Of a stretch of DNA of 64,000 bases, positions 31,255 to 42,836 are shown one piece after another. Made by a program: the position numbers and the translations under genes. The notes below the pieces were generated by a model. It ran no database searches, was not told the DNA's origin, and saw only the letters and a list, made by a program, of their open reading frames with translations. This DNA is from Cryptomeria japonica (taxonomy: Eukaryota > Streptophyta > Pinopsida > Cupressales > Cupressaceae): the NCBI RefSeq assembly GCF_030272615.1, contig NC_081412.1, forward strand, positions 344,651,870 through 344,715,869, given 5' to 3'. Numbering within the stretch: the first letter of the stretch is position 1; each line of letters opens with the position of its first letter.

Positions 31255-32579
31255 GTCTTTCCATCCTTGAAATACGTCATCATTGGGCCAAGAGTAACTA
31301 ATAATTTTCTTCTTCAATTTATTTAATCTTTTCCAGGTGTTCCTCAATTGCTGAACTTCTGCTTCCAGAAAATTATACTATGACTTTATCTTTTCAATTT
31401 CCTCAATTGTTCTAATGAATAAAGATGTACCATCAGAATTGATAACATCATTTATCCATTGAGACAATTTATGTCCTAACTCACCAAGCCATATTTCTTC
31501 ATCTTTCAATTGACTTGAACTAACAAAACCTCCAGGAAATAATTCAAACTTCTATTTAGCATATTCCTTCCTGTATAAGTTTGCTTTTCTCTCTAGACCA
31601 ACTCTTCCTTTTGCTAACCTAGACATACCTTTAACCAACTCACATGTGGATTTAATAGTGGCATCAGCCTCTGTCTCTTCATGAGATGAGCACATAAGTT
31701 CCAAATCCCCCTCTCTGACCATCCATTTATTTAAAATTGGCTCCAGAATAACCTTGTCTTCCTTCAAATCAGTCAACAGTCTTAAAACTCTTTTCATATA
31801 TATATACAATAGAAGCCGCTATTGTGTCAGCAAACTTCAAAATTGTTCCCCTGACCTTCTCCTCATATTTACTTGCAAATATGGCTTGAGCCTGCTTCAA
31901 TTTTTCCATTTCATCTTGAATAGACTTAGTAGATTGGAAAATAGGATTTATAGGGGACAAGGGAAACTCAATGATTGGACTAGCTGATGGAGGTTTAGCT
32001 GGAGAAGAAGTAATCATCAAGGTAGAAGACTCACCTTTATGATGTTACCCTGCTATTTGATTCTTCAATTTATCAATCATACTATCCCTCTGAGCTATTT
32101 CAGCTTGGGCTTCATTGTAGGCTTTTAAAATTACCTCCAACTTGACTTGGAGATTAGCCTTTTCCTTGGCCTCTTTCTCAGCTACAGCCATGTTGAATTT
32201 TGTTGATTCCAAAATTGTGTTAGCAGCCTCTACTACGCCTGTGTCCTTTACTCTCTTCACAATCATGCCTCTAAGATAGCTAGACTCTGAGGTGTCTTTC
32301 CTCTTTTTGCCCTCTTCCCTCCTTAGTGACCACATAACTAAAGCAGCATGATCATTTCTATAAGTTACTCCTTCCAAGGTCTTTGTCTCCTTTCGTACTA
32401 CCTCAAGCACTAATGCATCTGCTATATCCCATTTAGGGAGAATCAAAACTCATGTTTCTGCAATCATTTTCCTCCCTTGTTCTAGGGTAATATTTCCAAA
32501 TTTTGTCAACATTTCTTTCTTTACATCTACTTCAACTATAGATGTATCTTTGTGAGGATTCTCACTTTTCTTGTCTCAC
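31255..32579 (-). pseudogene. Element E ORF, C-terminal coiled-coil part
   Basis: Continuation of the E ORF after insertion F. Minus strand, in pieces: MILPKWDIADALVLEVVRKE, then NMAVAEKEAKEKANLQVKLE and AEIAQRDSMIDKLKNQIA, strongly helical. Next DEMEKLKQAQAIFASKYEEK, then after a shift near 31800 RVLRLLTDLKEDKVILEPIL, ending around FLEAEVQQLRNTWKRLNK near 31330. No protease, RT or integrase is present. Function unknown; long heptad-like stretches suggest self-association. Confidence 0.6.
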
Positions 32580-32584
32580 ATCTT

Positions 32585-33697
32585 TGATGAATACTAAGAA
32601 GGGGGGGTGAATTAGTATGCCAAAAAACAATGTACTTAAACACTTTGCTAGACTAATAGTAAAACAATTTAGCAGACAGACCGGTTAGCACACATGCAAA
32701 CCAAATAGCAAATAATGCATTCACCCACACAAGCACAAACACCATAACACAAGAGATTTTGACATGGAAACCCAAATGGGAAAAACCACGGTGAGATGGA
32801 ACTCACAGGTAACTATCTGCAAAATAGGAACCAGACCGGTTAAGGTCAGGCCGGTTAAGGGAATACAATGTTCTTTACCAGAACAGATCCTGTTAGGAAT
32901 CTCAATCTCTGTTAGGAGATAAGTCTGATTAAAGACTACCTTGCTAGAGGATTTTAGATCCACAGATGTCAACCACCTTGTTAGAGGATTTACAAAAGGC
33001 TTTTGGGCCTACCCGGTTAAGGGCTTCAGACTTGTCGAAGATGTGAGTGATCTAGCTAATAGCACAGATTGCTTGGTTAGATCCTTGATAGCTCATTCCT
33101 AATACATTCCATCATTGCTTCAGTCTTCTACACATTCATACTCTCTCTAACTCATCAACCACCTTAAACCCTAGCAACAACCTAAAAGCCTAGACATGAT
33201 ATCCTTTTAAAGGAATCTGATTTCATGTCGGTCCAATAGGATTACAATACAATTTCCTAGGTTCAATGCATCTAGACATATCCTGTAACATGACACAAAA
33301 AGCACCATTGAAGTGTTGGCACCATCAAACAATCAGTGGATGGTAACTCATCACAAAATGTCGGTTGGTAACTCATCACAGAGTATTACTGGTTCATACA
33401 AAATACCGGTTTAAGCAAAATACCAATTGCCGGTTTGACAAAATGAAGACTGGGAAATATGTGTTATGCCACTTTGATCCTTCGTACCGCTTGAGATCCT
33501 CGAACTGCTTGGGGTCAGCATACCGCTTCAGATCAGTAAACACTTTCTGCAAAACACCAATAGTCTAAGGACTATAATGCATCATACCAGTTGGGAATAA
33601 TTACCGATTGAGCATAACTCATACATATAAAAGTGATCTCAATGCAAGTGTGTGTCCATCAATGACAATCACAACATAATCATAAAAAATGCCAACA
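32585..33697 (-). repeat. Left (3') LTR of F
   Basis: Plus-strand ends are TGATGAATACTAAG and AAAATGCCAACA. It is highly similar to the right LTR, with small indels. It carries the shared block CATGGAAACCCAAATGGGAA followed by AAACCACGGTGAGA at about 32763-32795. Confidence 0.9.
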
Positions 33698-33713
33698 ATC
33701 TCCCCCTTTGGCA
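33698..33713 (-). other. Polypurine tract of F
   Basis: On the minus strand TGCCAAAGGGGGAGAT lies directly before the LTR start TGTTGGC. It is nearly identical to the tract of J, which supports a copia origin for this pol-less element. Confidence 0.85.
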
Positions 33714-34248
33714 TTGATGGCAGCACTTAGGAAATTTTGACATCTAAGTGTTTTACAACAAAAATATGCCATAATCAAAATTACTCCCCCTAAGCATATA
33801 CACTATCCCTTTTGCAGAAAAATACAATGTATACTACTTCTTAATAGAAATAACATGAAAGTATACATCAAAACATTCAAATTTATACTTCTCCCCCTTT
33901 GCCAACAATGACAAAAATAATATTGTAGACTAACCCCTATTTCATTAAAATAATTAGTGTTTATGATAGTAAAGAATAAAACTTGTCAAAAACTGATTTA
34001 AAGTTCTGCAAGAATTGTTTCATAGATAAGGATCAGGACTCAAGTAGAGAGGTTGCCACTTCTTTCTCTGTCTGCATCTGGGAGACCTGTTCTTCCATGG
34101 TGTCTAATATGCTCATCTCTTGAGTCACCGTTAAGGCATCCAGATTTAGATAACATTTCTAAAGTATTTGTAGGTGAGGGAGTAGAACCAGTTGGAGTTC
34201 CTACAAATCTCGAGTCTGGTTGCTGATTTCCAACTCTATTTTGGCAGA

Positions 34249-37200
34249 CTAGATGTGAAACCAGTGAATAGTTTGCCCATAAGTTGTAAAAGAGTCATAC
34301 GACAGCTTGAAGGTGCTCATATATAACTGCAAGTCAGTTTGTAGCTTTTTCTTTTGTACAAGCACATCATCATAGAAGAGATGGGGTTGGCAAATCTTAC
34401 TCAATAGTAGATTCCCCTCATCCAAAGCATTCCTTATATCTTTTTGTGCTTTTTGTAGTTCGCACCGGAGCTCATTAAGCTTTTTCACCAGGGTAATGTT
34501 GAGAGCCTTTTGATGCTCTTTATTGGCATTTGCCTCTACTACCTCTTCTAGGCTCTGCACCTGATCATCCACTACTATGCATAGGAGCTTCAATTGTGCC
34601 AATGATGAGTCAGTATTGGGGAGGTTTGTGCCTGGTAACAAACCGGTAAGCATGTCCACCGCAGCTTGGATCACATCTTCCTCTTTCTTCCTCCTTAACA
34701 CCTCAAGGTGTTGTTGAGAAACCTTAATGCTCTGTAGCAGCTCCATTTCATTTACAGACTGGAGGTCAATAGGACTGGTGAGGTCAGCCGATTTGGCTTG
34801 ACTGTCAGTTGCCTCTGGAGTCTCCATCTGTGTGCTCTTTGCCGCTTCTCCTTCCTTGTCCTCCTTTGCCTTCTTCTTCTTCACTTCTTTCCTCTTCTCC
34901 TCTTCCTTCTTCTTCTTCTCCTCTTACTTCTTCCTTTTCTCCTCTTCATCCTTCTTCTTTTTCTCTTCTGCTTTCTTCTTCTCCGCTTGCTTCTTTGCTT
35001 CCTCCCTTTTGTCCTCAGTTTCCTTTTTCTTTTCTACCTATTTTGCCTGCTTCTCCAGTCCTGTTGCTTCTGATGGTGTACCTTGAGGAACATCTTCTAC
35101 ATCTAGAGCATCGACATCAATAGTGTCTATTGGTTCAACAATCGGGTTTCCTTCAGTATCAAACACTTCATCCAATTTAGTTATTGTCAGTTCTTGCTCA
35201 GCCTTCCTATTGGCTTCAGCCACTTGATGCATCTTAAGAGCTTCCAGAGCAAGAGTGTGTGTATTCTTGATCACTTCTTGACTCTTTCCTTCCAGCAATA
35301 GGAGTCTTCTTCTTCTCATGAAGAAGAGGCCTTTGTATTTATTCATAACTTCAAACAGTTCTGAATTAGATACATCAGGAAAATGTTGAGCAAAAATTGT
35401 CTCTCTCATTTCCTGTTCTTTTTCTATGGCAATGCGCCATTTATTGTCTAAGGAGTTATACAAAGAATTCGATGTCTCAAATCTAATTTCTGAAGGTGAC
35501 TGGTCATTAACACATAAATACTTAATGATTTCTTGTTCAACTGCTTCCTTTTCATCATCATTGAAATCATCAAAACAATTAATCAAATCATTCAGCACTT
35601 TTCTCCTAATATTTTTTATGGTTCTTTGATAATGTGTCAAAGGTTTGTAGGAAGAAATGTCAATATTTACCAGTGCTGATGATGCTGGATCATTCATTGT
35701 CTTTTTCCTTGCTTCTCTTGTCTTCTTGGGTTTTTCTTCAGACATAGTTTCTTCTGAGTCTGGTGAATTATTCCTTGTCTTCCTCTTTCTCTCAAAGACT
35801 TTGGCAGCTGTCGCTTCTGGTTTCTTCTTTGCAGGTGACCGCTTGGTCACTTTCGGACTAGCTGCAGTAACCGATGTCGATGCCGAAGGCACTACCTTTC
35901 CTTTCTTTTCAAGAGGTTCTACAACTGGTGCAACTCTTTCCAGATAGGTGTCGATTATATTTGCCTTAGGATCAAGAGGTGAGGCGATTAGGGTAGAAGC
36001 ATACTTGTTCAACATATCATACATCACCTCATAGACCATAGGCTCTACTTCTTCCTGTATGGGCTCAACGGCCTCCATTATGCATTCATCCACATTGATG
36101 ATAAAGCAGATATCATCTTCATATTTCTTGACAATGTCACCAGATATTCTCATCCTCATACTCATCTTGCTTCTGAACTCATCAAAGTACTTGTTCAGAA
36201 CTTCAGGGTAGCTAGTTCCAACTGCTTGCAGGCTTTCTTTGATCTGCTTGGTAACCGGTTGGTCTACAGACCACTGAATATCTCCCACTCCGGGGAAGTA
36301 ACCTTGGAAGTACAAAAATAGTCCTACTAGTAGTTGTCCAAACTTGAATTTTAATGCATTATCATGTTTTATTGATTTAAGATTCAACAAGAGTTGTCTT
36401 TGCATACCAGTGCAGAGGTCAAATGATGCATCTTCCTTGATCATCCAGTAAGCGACATTTACCACTGCAGTAGATACAGAGTTAATTTTGCTAGCATGGA
36501 ATGTCCAGTATCCAATCACCATGCACTCATATTTCACAAGGTCATCCTTGATGGAATTAGCAGTCATTCCTCGTGAGTCTCTCACTGAACCAGTGAGCTT
36601 GGTCATTTCAGTCTTGATGATCTTCCTCAGGGCTGGCACTTCACCAACATTGCAAAAACTGGTGATGGCATGAATAGCTTGTGGTGTGATATCATGCGTT
36701 CTCTCCAGGTACATATTGTCACCATGAACTCTACTCAGAATGAGTCTAATGTGGTCATCTGTAAAATCCTCTAGGAAGTAAACAACATTGTGAAGTTTCT
36801 TCTTCTCCAAAATGCTATACTCTAGTTTGATCTTTTTATCTTTCCCATAGAATAGACCTAGCCGTGAGTGGATTGCTAAAGACCCTAGGTCTTCAATTTT
36901 ACAGTCTATATAATCAGATATTCCTTCTTCCACTATTACTCTAGCAGGAACTTGTGATAGGGCATTGTATTTAGACTTGCATTGAATGAAGCTTACTGAA
37001 TCGACAGATGCGCTAGAGCTAGTATGAGATGTGGAAATCGGTTATGATACTTCCACACTAGGTGTAGAAACCGGTTCTTCTTGCAACACCATTGGTTTCT
37101 TCTTCCAGGTTTTGTTCATATCTTCTTGAACAGTGTCAATATCAATCTTTCCTTTCGGAGTGACCAGTATGTCATCCGATATGTTCTTTCTTGTTCTGCA

Positions 37201-38309
37201 GAATCTGGCAATGTGATCTGGTTTGTTGCAATGATAGCAGACCATTCCAAGTCCTCTCCAAGGTCCATTATTCATGTTACCGTTCTTCCTCCTACATGTT
37301 GCAGCAATGTGACCATGACCATGACAGACCATATAGTTTGCTCTCTATTTGGTTGCCGCTTGATAGCTACCGCTTCTTGACTGATGATTGAAGGCATTAA
37401 ATCGGTTGTGATTCTAGTTCACAAAAGGTTCAGGACCAACTCCTTGAGTCCTTTCAGGATATCTTCCAGTGTTGTTCATAATAGACCTGCATTCAGATTC
37501 TCTATGCCCAAACTTGTTGCATGCATAACAGTTACCATTGAATCTATAGGATCTAGGCTTATCATTTAGAAAATAAGGAAAATTATTGTAAGCCTTACTC
37601 CTACACACATTGGCAGTATGTCCTTCTTTAAGACAGTTAAAGCAAACAGGTTTAAACTTTTGCTTACCTTTATCCTTTGAAGTCAGTTGTTTCTTTGATG
37701 CTCTAGCATTTGTACCAGAGGTCTCACCTTCCTCATGACCGAAATAACCAAGTCCATCAGAATTCTTGACAGGTTTGGCAGATTCAAGCTTTTGCTCTAG
37801 CTTAATAGAACTCTTGTTGAACTTAGCAAGTATTTCCTTTGACTCAGAGAGTTCTTTGGAAATAGCAACATTTGTTTCCATCAGATTTGCACTCTCAGAG
37901 ATGGCAATGTTCATTTCTCCTTGCATGTCTTCCTTTTCCACTTTACTCGCATGGAGTTGAGTAGTTAGGGCACTGATCTCTTGCTTCAACTTGGAGATTT
38001 CATGATCTTTTTGTTTGACCAGATCTTCAGCTTTCCTCCAGTTCTCAAGCTCTTAGCACATTCAGATAGTCAGTCCTTACAACTCCTTTCTCAGATTGGA
38101 ATTGGATTCATTCAGCTTTTCTACTTCTTGGATTAGGACTTCCATGTCCACTTCATCAGAAGAACAATTTTTAGATAGCTCCATCAGCTTTTTAGCATGT
38201 TCTCTCCTTTTTGCTTGAGAGGCCTTATATTTGACCATAAGATCATCATAGGCTTTCTCAGACTGAGTGAGTCGATGAGTAAGTTCCCTCAATGTGTATT
38301 CCCCCATAT
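34249..38309 (-). CDS. F polyprotein: coiled coil, four zinc knuckles, large unknown domain
   Basis: A near-continuous minus-strand frame from a likely ATG at 38309 (MGEYTLRELTHRLTQSEKAY), about 1350 codons, with a few stops (about 38076, 37412, 37045, 35038, 34925). The N-terminus is coiled coil. Knuckles follow: CFNCLKEGHTANVC, CYACNKFGHRESEC, CHGHGHIAATC and CYHCNKPDHIARFC (the last with D replacing G), at about 37635-37195. Then an uninterrupted 631-codon stretch (35038-36933) contains HDITPQAIHAITSFCNVGEV and FKFGQLLVGLFLYFQGYFPG. A K/E-rich segment and a helical tail (34249-34884) complete it. The knuckle part is gag-like; I do not recognise the large domain. Confidence 0.7.
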
Positions 38310-38343
38310 CTCTTTCCAAGTGGTTAAACTTATAGAAAGGTTG

Positions 38344-38355
38344 GCTTTGATACCA
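38344..38355 (-). other. Primer-binding site of F
   Basis: Complement reads TGGTATCAAAGC, one base from the initiator-Met tRNA primer consensus, two bases from the LTR edge. It defines 38358-39453 as the 5' LTR. Confidence 0.85.
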
Positions 38356-38357
38356 AT

Positions 38358-39453
38358 TGATGAATACTAAGAGGGGGGGGTGAATTAGTATGCCAAAAAA
38401 CAATGTACTTAAACACTTTGCTAGACTAACAGTAAACTGGTAAAACAGTTTAGCAGACAGACTAGTTAGCACACATGCAAACCAAATAGAAAATAATGCA
38501 TTCACCCATAGAAGCACAAACACCATAACACAAGAGATTTTGACATGGAAACCCAAATGGGAAAAACCATGATGAGATGGAACTCACAAGTAACTATCTA
38601 TAGAATAGGAACCAGACCGGTTAAGGTCATACAATGTTCTTTGCCAGAATAGATCCTATTAGGAATCTCAATCTCTGTTAGGAGATAAGTCCGATTAAAG
38701 ACTACCTTGCTAGAGGATTTTAGATCCACAAATGTGAACCACCTTGTTAGAGGATTTACAAAAGGCTTTTGGGCCTACCCGGTTAAGGGCTTCAGACTTG
38801 TCGAAGATGTGAGTAATCAACAAGTGAGTGATCTAGCTAATAGCACATATTGCTTGGTTAGATCCTTGATAGCTCGTTCCTAATGCATTCTAGCATTACT
38901 TCAGTCTTCTACACATTCATACTCTCTCTAACTCATCAACCACCTTAAACCCTAGCAACAACCTAAAACCCTAGATAGGATGTCCTTTTAAAGGAATCTA
39001 ATTTCATGTTAGTCCAATAGGATTACAATACAATTTCCTACGTTCAATGCATCTAGACATATCCTGTAACATGACACAAAAAGCACCGTTGAAGTGTCGG
39101 CACTATCAAACAATCGGTGGATGGTAACTCATCATAGAGTATTATCGGTTCATACAAAATACCGGTTTAAGAAAAATACCAGTTGCCGGTTTGACAAAAT
39201 GAAGATTGGGAAATATGTGTTCTGCCGCTTTGATCCTTCATACTGCTTGAGATCCTCAAACCGCTTGGGGTCAGCATACCGCTTCAGATCGGTAAACACT
39301 TTTTGCAAAACACCAATAGTCTAAGGACTATAATGCATCATACCAGTTAGGAACAATTGTCAGTTAAGTATAACTCATACATATAAAAGTGATCTCAATG
39401 CAAGTGTGTGTCCATCAATGACAATCACAACATAATCATAAAAAATGCCAACA
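38358..39453 (-). repeat. Right (5') LTR of F
   Basis: 1096 bp, TGATGAATACTAAG to AATGCCAACA. It is colinear with the left LTR apart from small indels (for example the segment near 32845 that is missing at about 38625, and an extra AATCAACAAGTGAGTG near 38812). Scattered substitutions of a few percent suggest a moderately recent insertion. Confidence 0.9.
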
Positions 39454-39458
39454 ATCTT

Positions 39459-41654
39459 GCCTTGAACTGGCCTATATTTCTCCTCCAAACAAACTACAAG
39501 AAGGACCCTATTTTGATGAAACTATCATCTGACAAAAATTCCTCACTGGCCTGCTTAATGACAGGGTCCAGTTCTTTTCCTATAAAGTCCTGTGCAGTTA
39601 GGTCCATTTGGGCACTTGCTGGTTCTTTAGGCATTCCTTCTTGCAACACCTCATAAGTGAGCAATTTCCCCAAGGCTTCCTAATTGTAGTAGTTGCTCTG
39701 CTACTACATGTCCATCCCCTACATGGATTGGGGATTGAGATGGAGAATATAAAGGCTCATTTGTTTCTACCTCTTTTCCTGCCCTTTGACTTTTAGGAGA
39801 GTCTTGGATCTCCACAACAATCTACTAATCGCCTTTTTCCCTTTGAGGAGGAAGATTCACCTTTTTTTGGCATTAGCACATTATAAGTATGTCTTTTGTG
39901 CATCACATAATCACCTGGGGGCACTACCTTTGCAAATGCAGGCTTAGCTAAGACAAGTTTAGCCTTTTCAAGGTCATTCTTCAATATATCCTCCCTCTTC
40001 TCATTTAAATTTTGCATAAAATCTTCAAAATAAAGAATCAAAAACTTGACCTTTTCCTCAAAAGGAGTAAAACTAGCCAGGGGGTCATAGCTACTATCAA
40101 ATTGGTGGATGAAGTCTGGAGATTTCTTAAAAGCTATCCACTTTTCTTTCCTCAATTCCTGCTCATCTAAATTGAACTCATTTCTTATCAAATCTTCAGG
40201 AAAATGGAACTGGTGTGCCTTACCCTTGCATACGGCTCTCTTCTTAAACATATCATTAAAGAAACCCTCTGGGTTGGAAAATCTTGCCACTGTAGTAGAC
40301 AACCTATATGGCTGAAAGAAATCATCAAAATATGTCCAACCACCCTTGGTGATTACAAACTAGTGTGCCACAGTAATAGTTGGGAAAATTGTTCTTGTCC
40401 CCCTATTTATCAATTCTGCTTCTTGCAAACCTACAATCTGTCCCAGGACCTCAACAATTCCTATCTTCAATGGAACTTGATATGGGAGCAAATATGGAGT
40501 TCCTCTAAAACCAAAAACTCTGAACATAGTGGAGACAAGGTACAGATATATGTCACCCCAGTTATGCACAATCTTGATGTCTTTAGCAAATTCCTTAGGC
40601 CTAAGGAATTCAAGGAGAGCTTTAGGAATCCTAGGGTTCCGTGGGCACAAAAAGACTCTAAGCCTAGATGCAAAACATCTATCAAACTTTAGGTAACTTT
40701 CATCTTCTTTGTCCCAAGACAAAATTGTGCTCCACAATTGAACGGGCATCTCCTCACCATCTTTTTCTTTGATCAAGTCCATTTCATTAGCAAAATATTC
40801 AACACCTTTAAATAGAAACATGTGCATGAGGAGAGAGTACCATCCAAAAGGTCTGTCCACCTTATCATTTTTTATCCATATCAATCCCTCATGAATGCCA
40901 TCAGTGAGATAAGGTGCAAAATCAAAAGTCACTACCAGAGATGGGTTCAAAATCTGCGCTATCATGAGCATATAGTGGGTTGTCATAGTAGTTTCTGCAT
41001 CCTCCCCAAAAATCTGACATAAGGACCAATACATCCCTTTAGCCCTCAAAGTAAATAAGTTTAATGAAAATGGTTCCATGGTGCTAGGGCCTACAACTGT
41101 TAGTCCTCCTATTTTGGTGAAGAGTTCCTTCAAGGGGCCATTTTTGAGGTGGTCTCTCTGTGCATCATAGACCTTTGCAAATGTTTCAAAATTGATGGGC
41201 TCTAAATAATTTGATACCTCACTGAGTCTGAAAACTCTCCTAAACTCATCATCATTTATTTCAATTAGAGACCCGTCATTTACATTCTTTATAGTCCTGG
41301 TATTGGGATCATAATTATTGACAATTTGGGTTAACAGGTCCATGTCCATGAAAACCCCAAGGACTATGAGCTTCCCAACATCTAGTTCCCATATACTATT
41401 CATTAGAGTAGGGGAATTTCTCTGGCTAAAACCCACTTTGAAAAGTCCCAAACCTAATATTCCTATCTGCGGATCCCTCAACCAATTTCCTTTATTGTAT
41501 AGGCCATCGCCAATTCTCAGGCGGGAAGCTTTAGGCACCAATTCTTATATTTTACTAGAAGCATTAGTGGACCTAGTTAATTGCTCTAAAAAGTCATCAC
41601 AAATGGCTCTCTCCTAGTAATTAACCTTCCCCGTGAAATCTCTTTGTGGTGCCA
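39459..41654 (-). pseudogene. Element E ORF, N-terminal globular part (PMD-like?)
   Basis: Starts at 41654 (MAPQRDFTGKVNY), with stops near 41616, 41547 and 40357 and a frame change near 39780. The main frame is open for 393 codons (40360-41541) and then 169 (39793-40302). The segment LLTQIVNNYDPNTRTIKNV followed by GSLIEINDDEFRRVFRLSE aligns by eye with the PMD signature of the antisense gene in A (LMALMERWDPDTCTFHLPV, GELTVTLEDVYHILRLP). Further on come THYMLMIAQILNPSLVV and FGWYSLLMHMFLFKGVEYF. It has no pol domains. The ORF is cut by F at 39458 and continues at 32579. Function unknown; PMD relation is a hypothesis. Confidence 0.55.
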
Positions 41655-42836
41655 TCTCAGAATTACAATTATTTCAATTAAATCTTAGACAGATTTCTTT
41701 AGAAATCAAACACCCAGTGATACCAATTCAATTGTAACTCTTAAGCAATTTGCAGAAACTTACTTGTTGCTTGAAAAATTTTGCTCTGTGCACTGGTTCC
41801 TCTGCAAGATTCTTTGAATTGATGCCAAATTTTCAACTGATGTGAAGATTACTATGACAACTGAACATTGTTTAGAAACAATTAAGCCACATGCTACGGC
41901 AATCAATTCATAATTGAATTCAAAAAATGGCTCCAATAGACCACAAAAATTTTCTAACTATTTTGCCTTTTTGCTATTTTGCGAAGGGTAAAATTTGTGC
42001 ATCTTTGCAATGCGAAACAACTCCTGTCATTAGATCATGTGAGACATGCACATTCTTTACCTTACCTAAGTCATCCTTCTTTAGAAATGGGCCCCACCAT
42101 CCTTTTGCTATTTTGCAAAGAGTAAACCTTGCGCATCTCCGCAATGCAAAATAGTGTGCATCATCAGATCAACTTCAAGTTGCTCATTCTTTAGCCTTCA
42201 CCGTGACTGCTTGTCCTTATAACCGTGTGTAACCGCCATCGCTAGTGGTTTTTTGCTATTTTGCAAAGAGTAAACATATTGCACCTTCACCATGCGAAAT
42301 AGCACGCGACATTCGATCAACTTCAAGTTGATCGGTCTCTAGTCTCTCTAGTCTTCAAAGTGGGCCCTCTTTGCAAATCCACTCATCTGCAAATTGCCGA
42401 CTAATATCTTCACGTGGTTGTCACTTATTATCTCAAGAATTCTACTGGGATCCATATATGAACTTCCACGTGCCTCAATAAATCATGAATTTTACCAACA
42501 CTGCCACCTTTTCAAACAGACCAATCCAGAAATCTAGTCGGAGCCACATGTCTCATTGACAAATCATTTTCTTTCTTAGTCGTACATCCAGTTGTATCTC
42601 CACCTAATCAGCCATGTCACAACCGACTCTATTTTGTTGTTTTGTGAAGGGTAAACTTCGTGTTACTTTTCATTGTGAAACAACGCGCGGCGTCCGATCA
42701 ACTTAAAGTTGATCGGTCTTTAAACTCAGGAGTCGCTTACCTGCCAGGCCCACCATCTTTTCACTGCTTTGCGAAAGGTAACATCTTGTTATTTCACAAT
42801 GAGAAACCATGTACACCTATTAGCTCTGATGCCAAT
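41655..42836 (-). repeat. Leader of E with degenerate stem-loop repeats and primer site
   Basis: Repeated blocks around TTTTGCTATTTTGCAAAGAG and GCATCTTTGCAATGCGAAA, followed by GATCAACTTCAAGTTGATC, recur at about 41956, 42103, 42247, 42635 and 42755. Each block holds short inverted repeats and a palindromic AACTTCAAGTTG-type motif. At the right end GCTCTGATGCCA (42823-42834) is an iMet-type primer site beside LTR I. No coding sequence is supported. Confidence 0.7.

Larger units (their letters stand above)
32585..39453 (-). mobile_element. Pol-less copia-like element F, inserted in E
   Basis: 6869 bp, minus orientation, with LTRs 32585-33697 (1113 bp) and 38358-39453 (1096 bp). It is flanked by a perfect 5 bp TSD ATCTT (32580-32584 and 39454-39458). 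An iMet-like primer site (GCTTTGATACCA at 38344-38355, one change from consensus) and a purine tract (33698-33713) complete the structure. The 4660 bp interior encodes a gag-like coiled-coil/zinc-knuckle protein and a large unknown protein, but no protease, RT or integrase. It must be mobilised in trans, presumably by an autonomous copia. Confidence 0.88.

Noticed and set aside
34798-35123. Plus-strand L/F/S-rich ORFs
   Set aside because: They are the reverse complement of the K/E-rich coiled-coil coding sequence of F.
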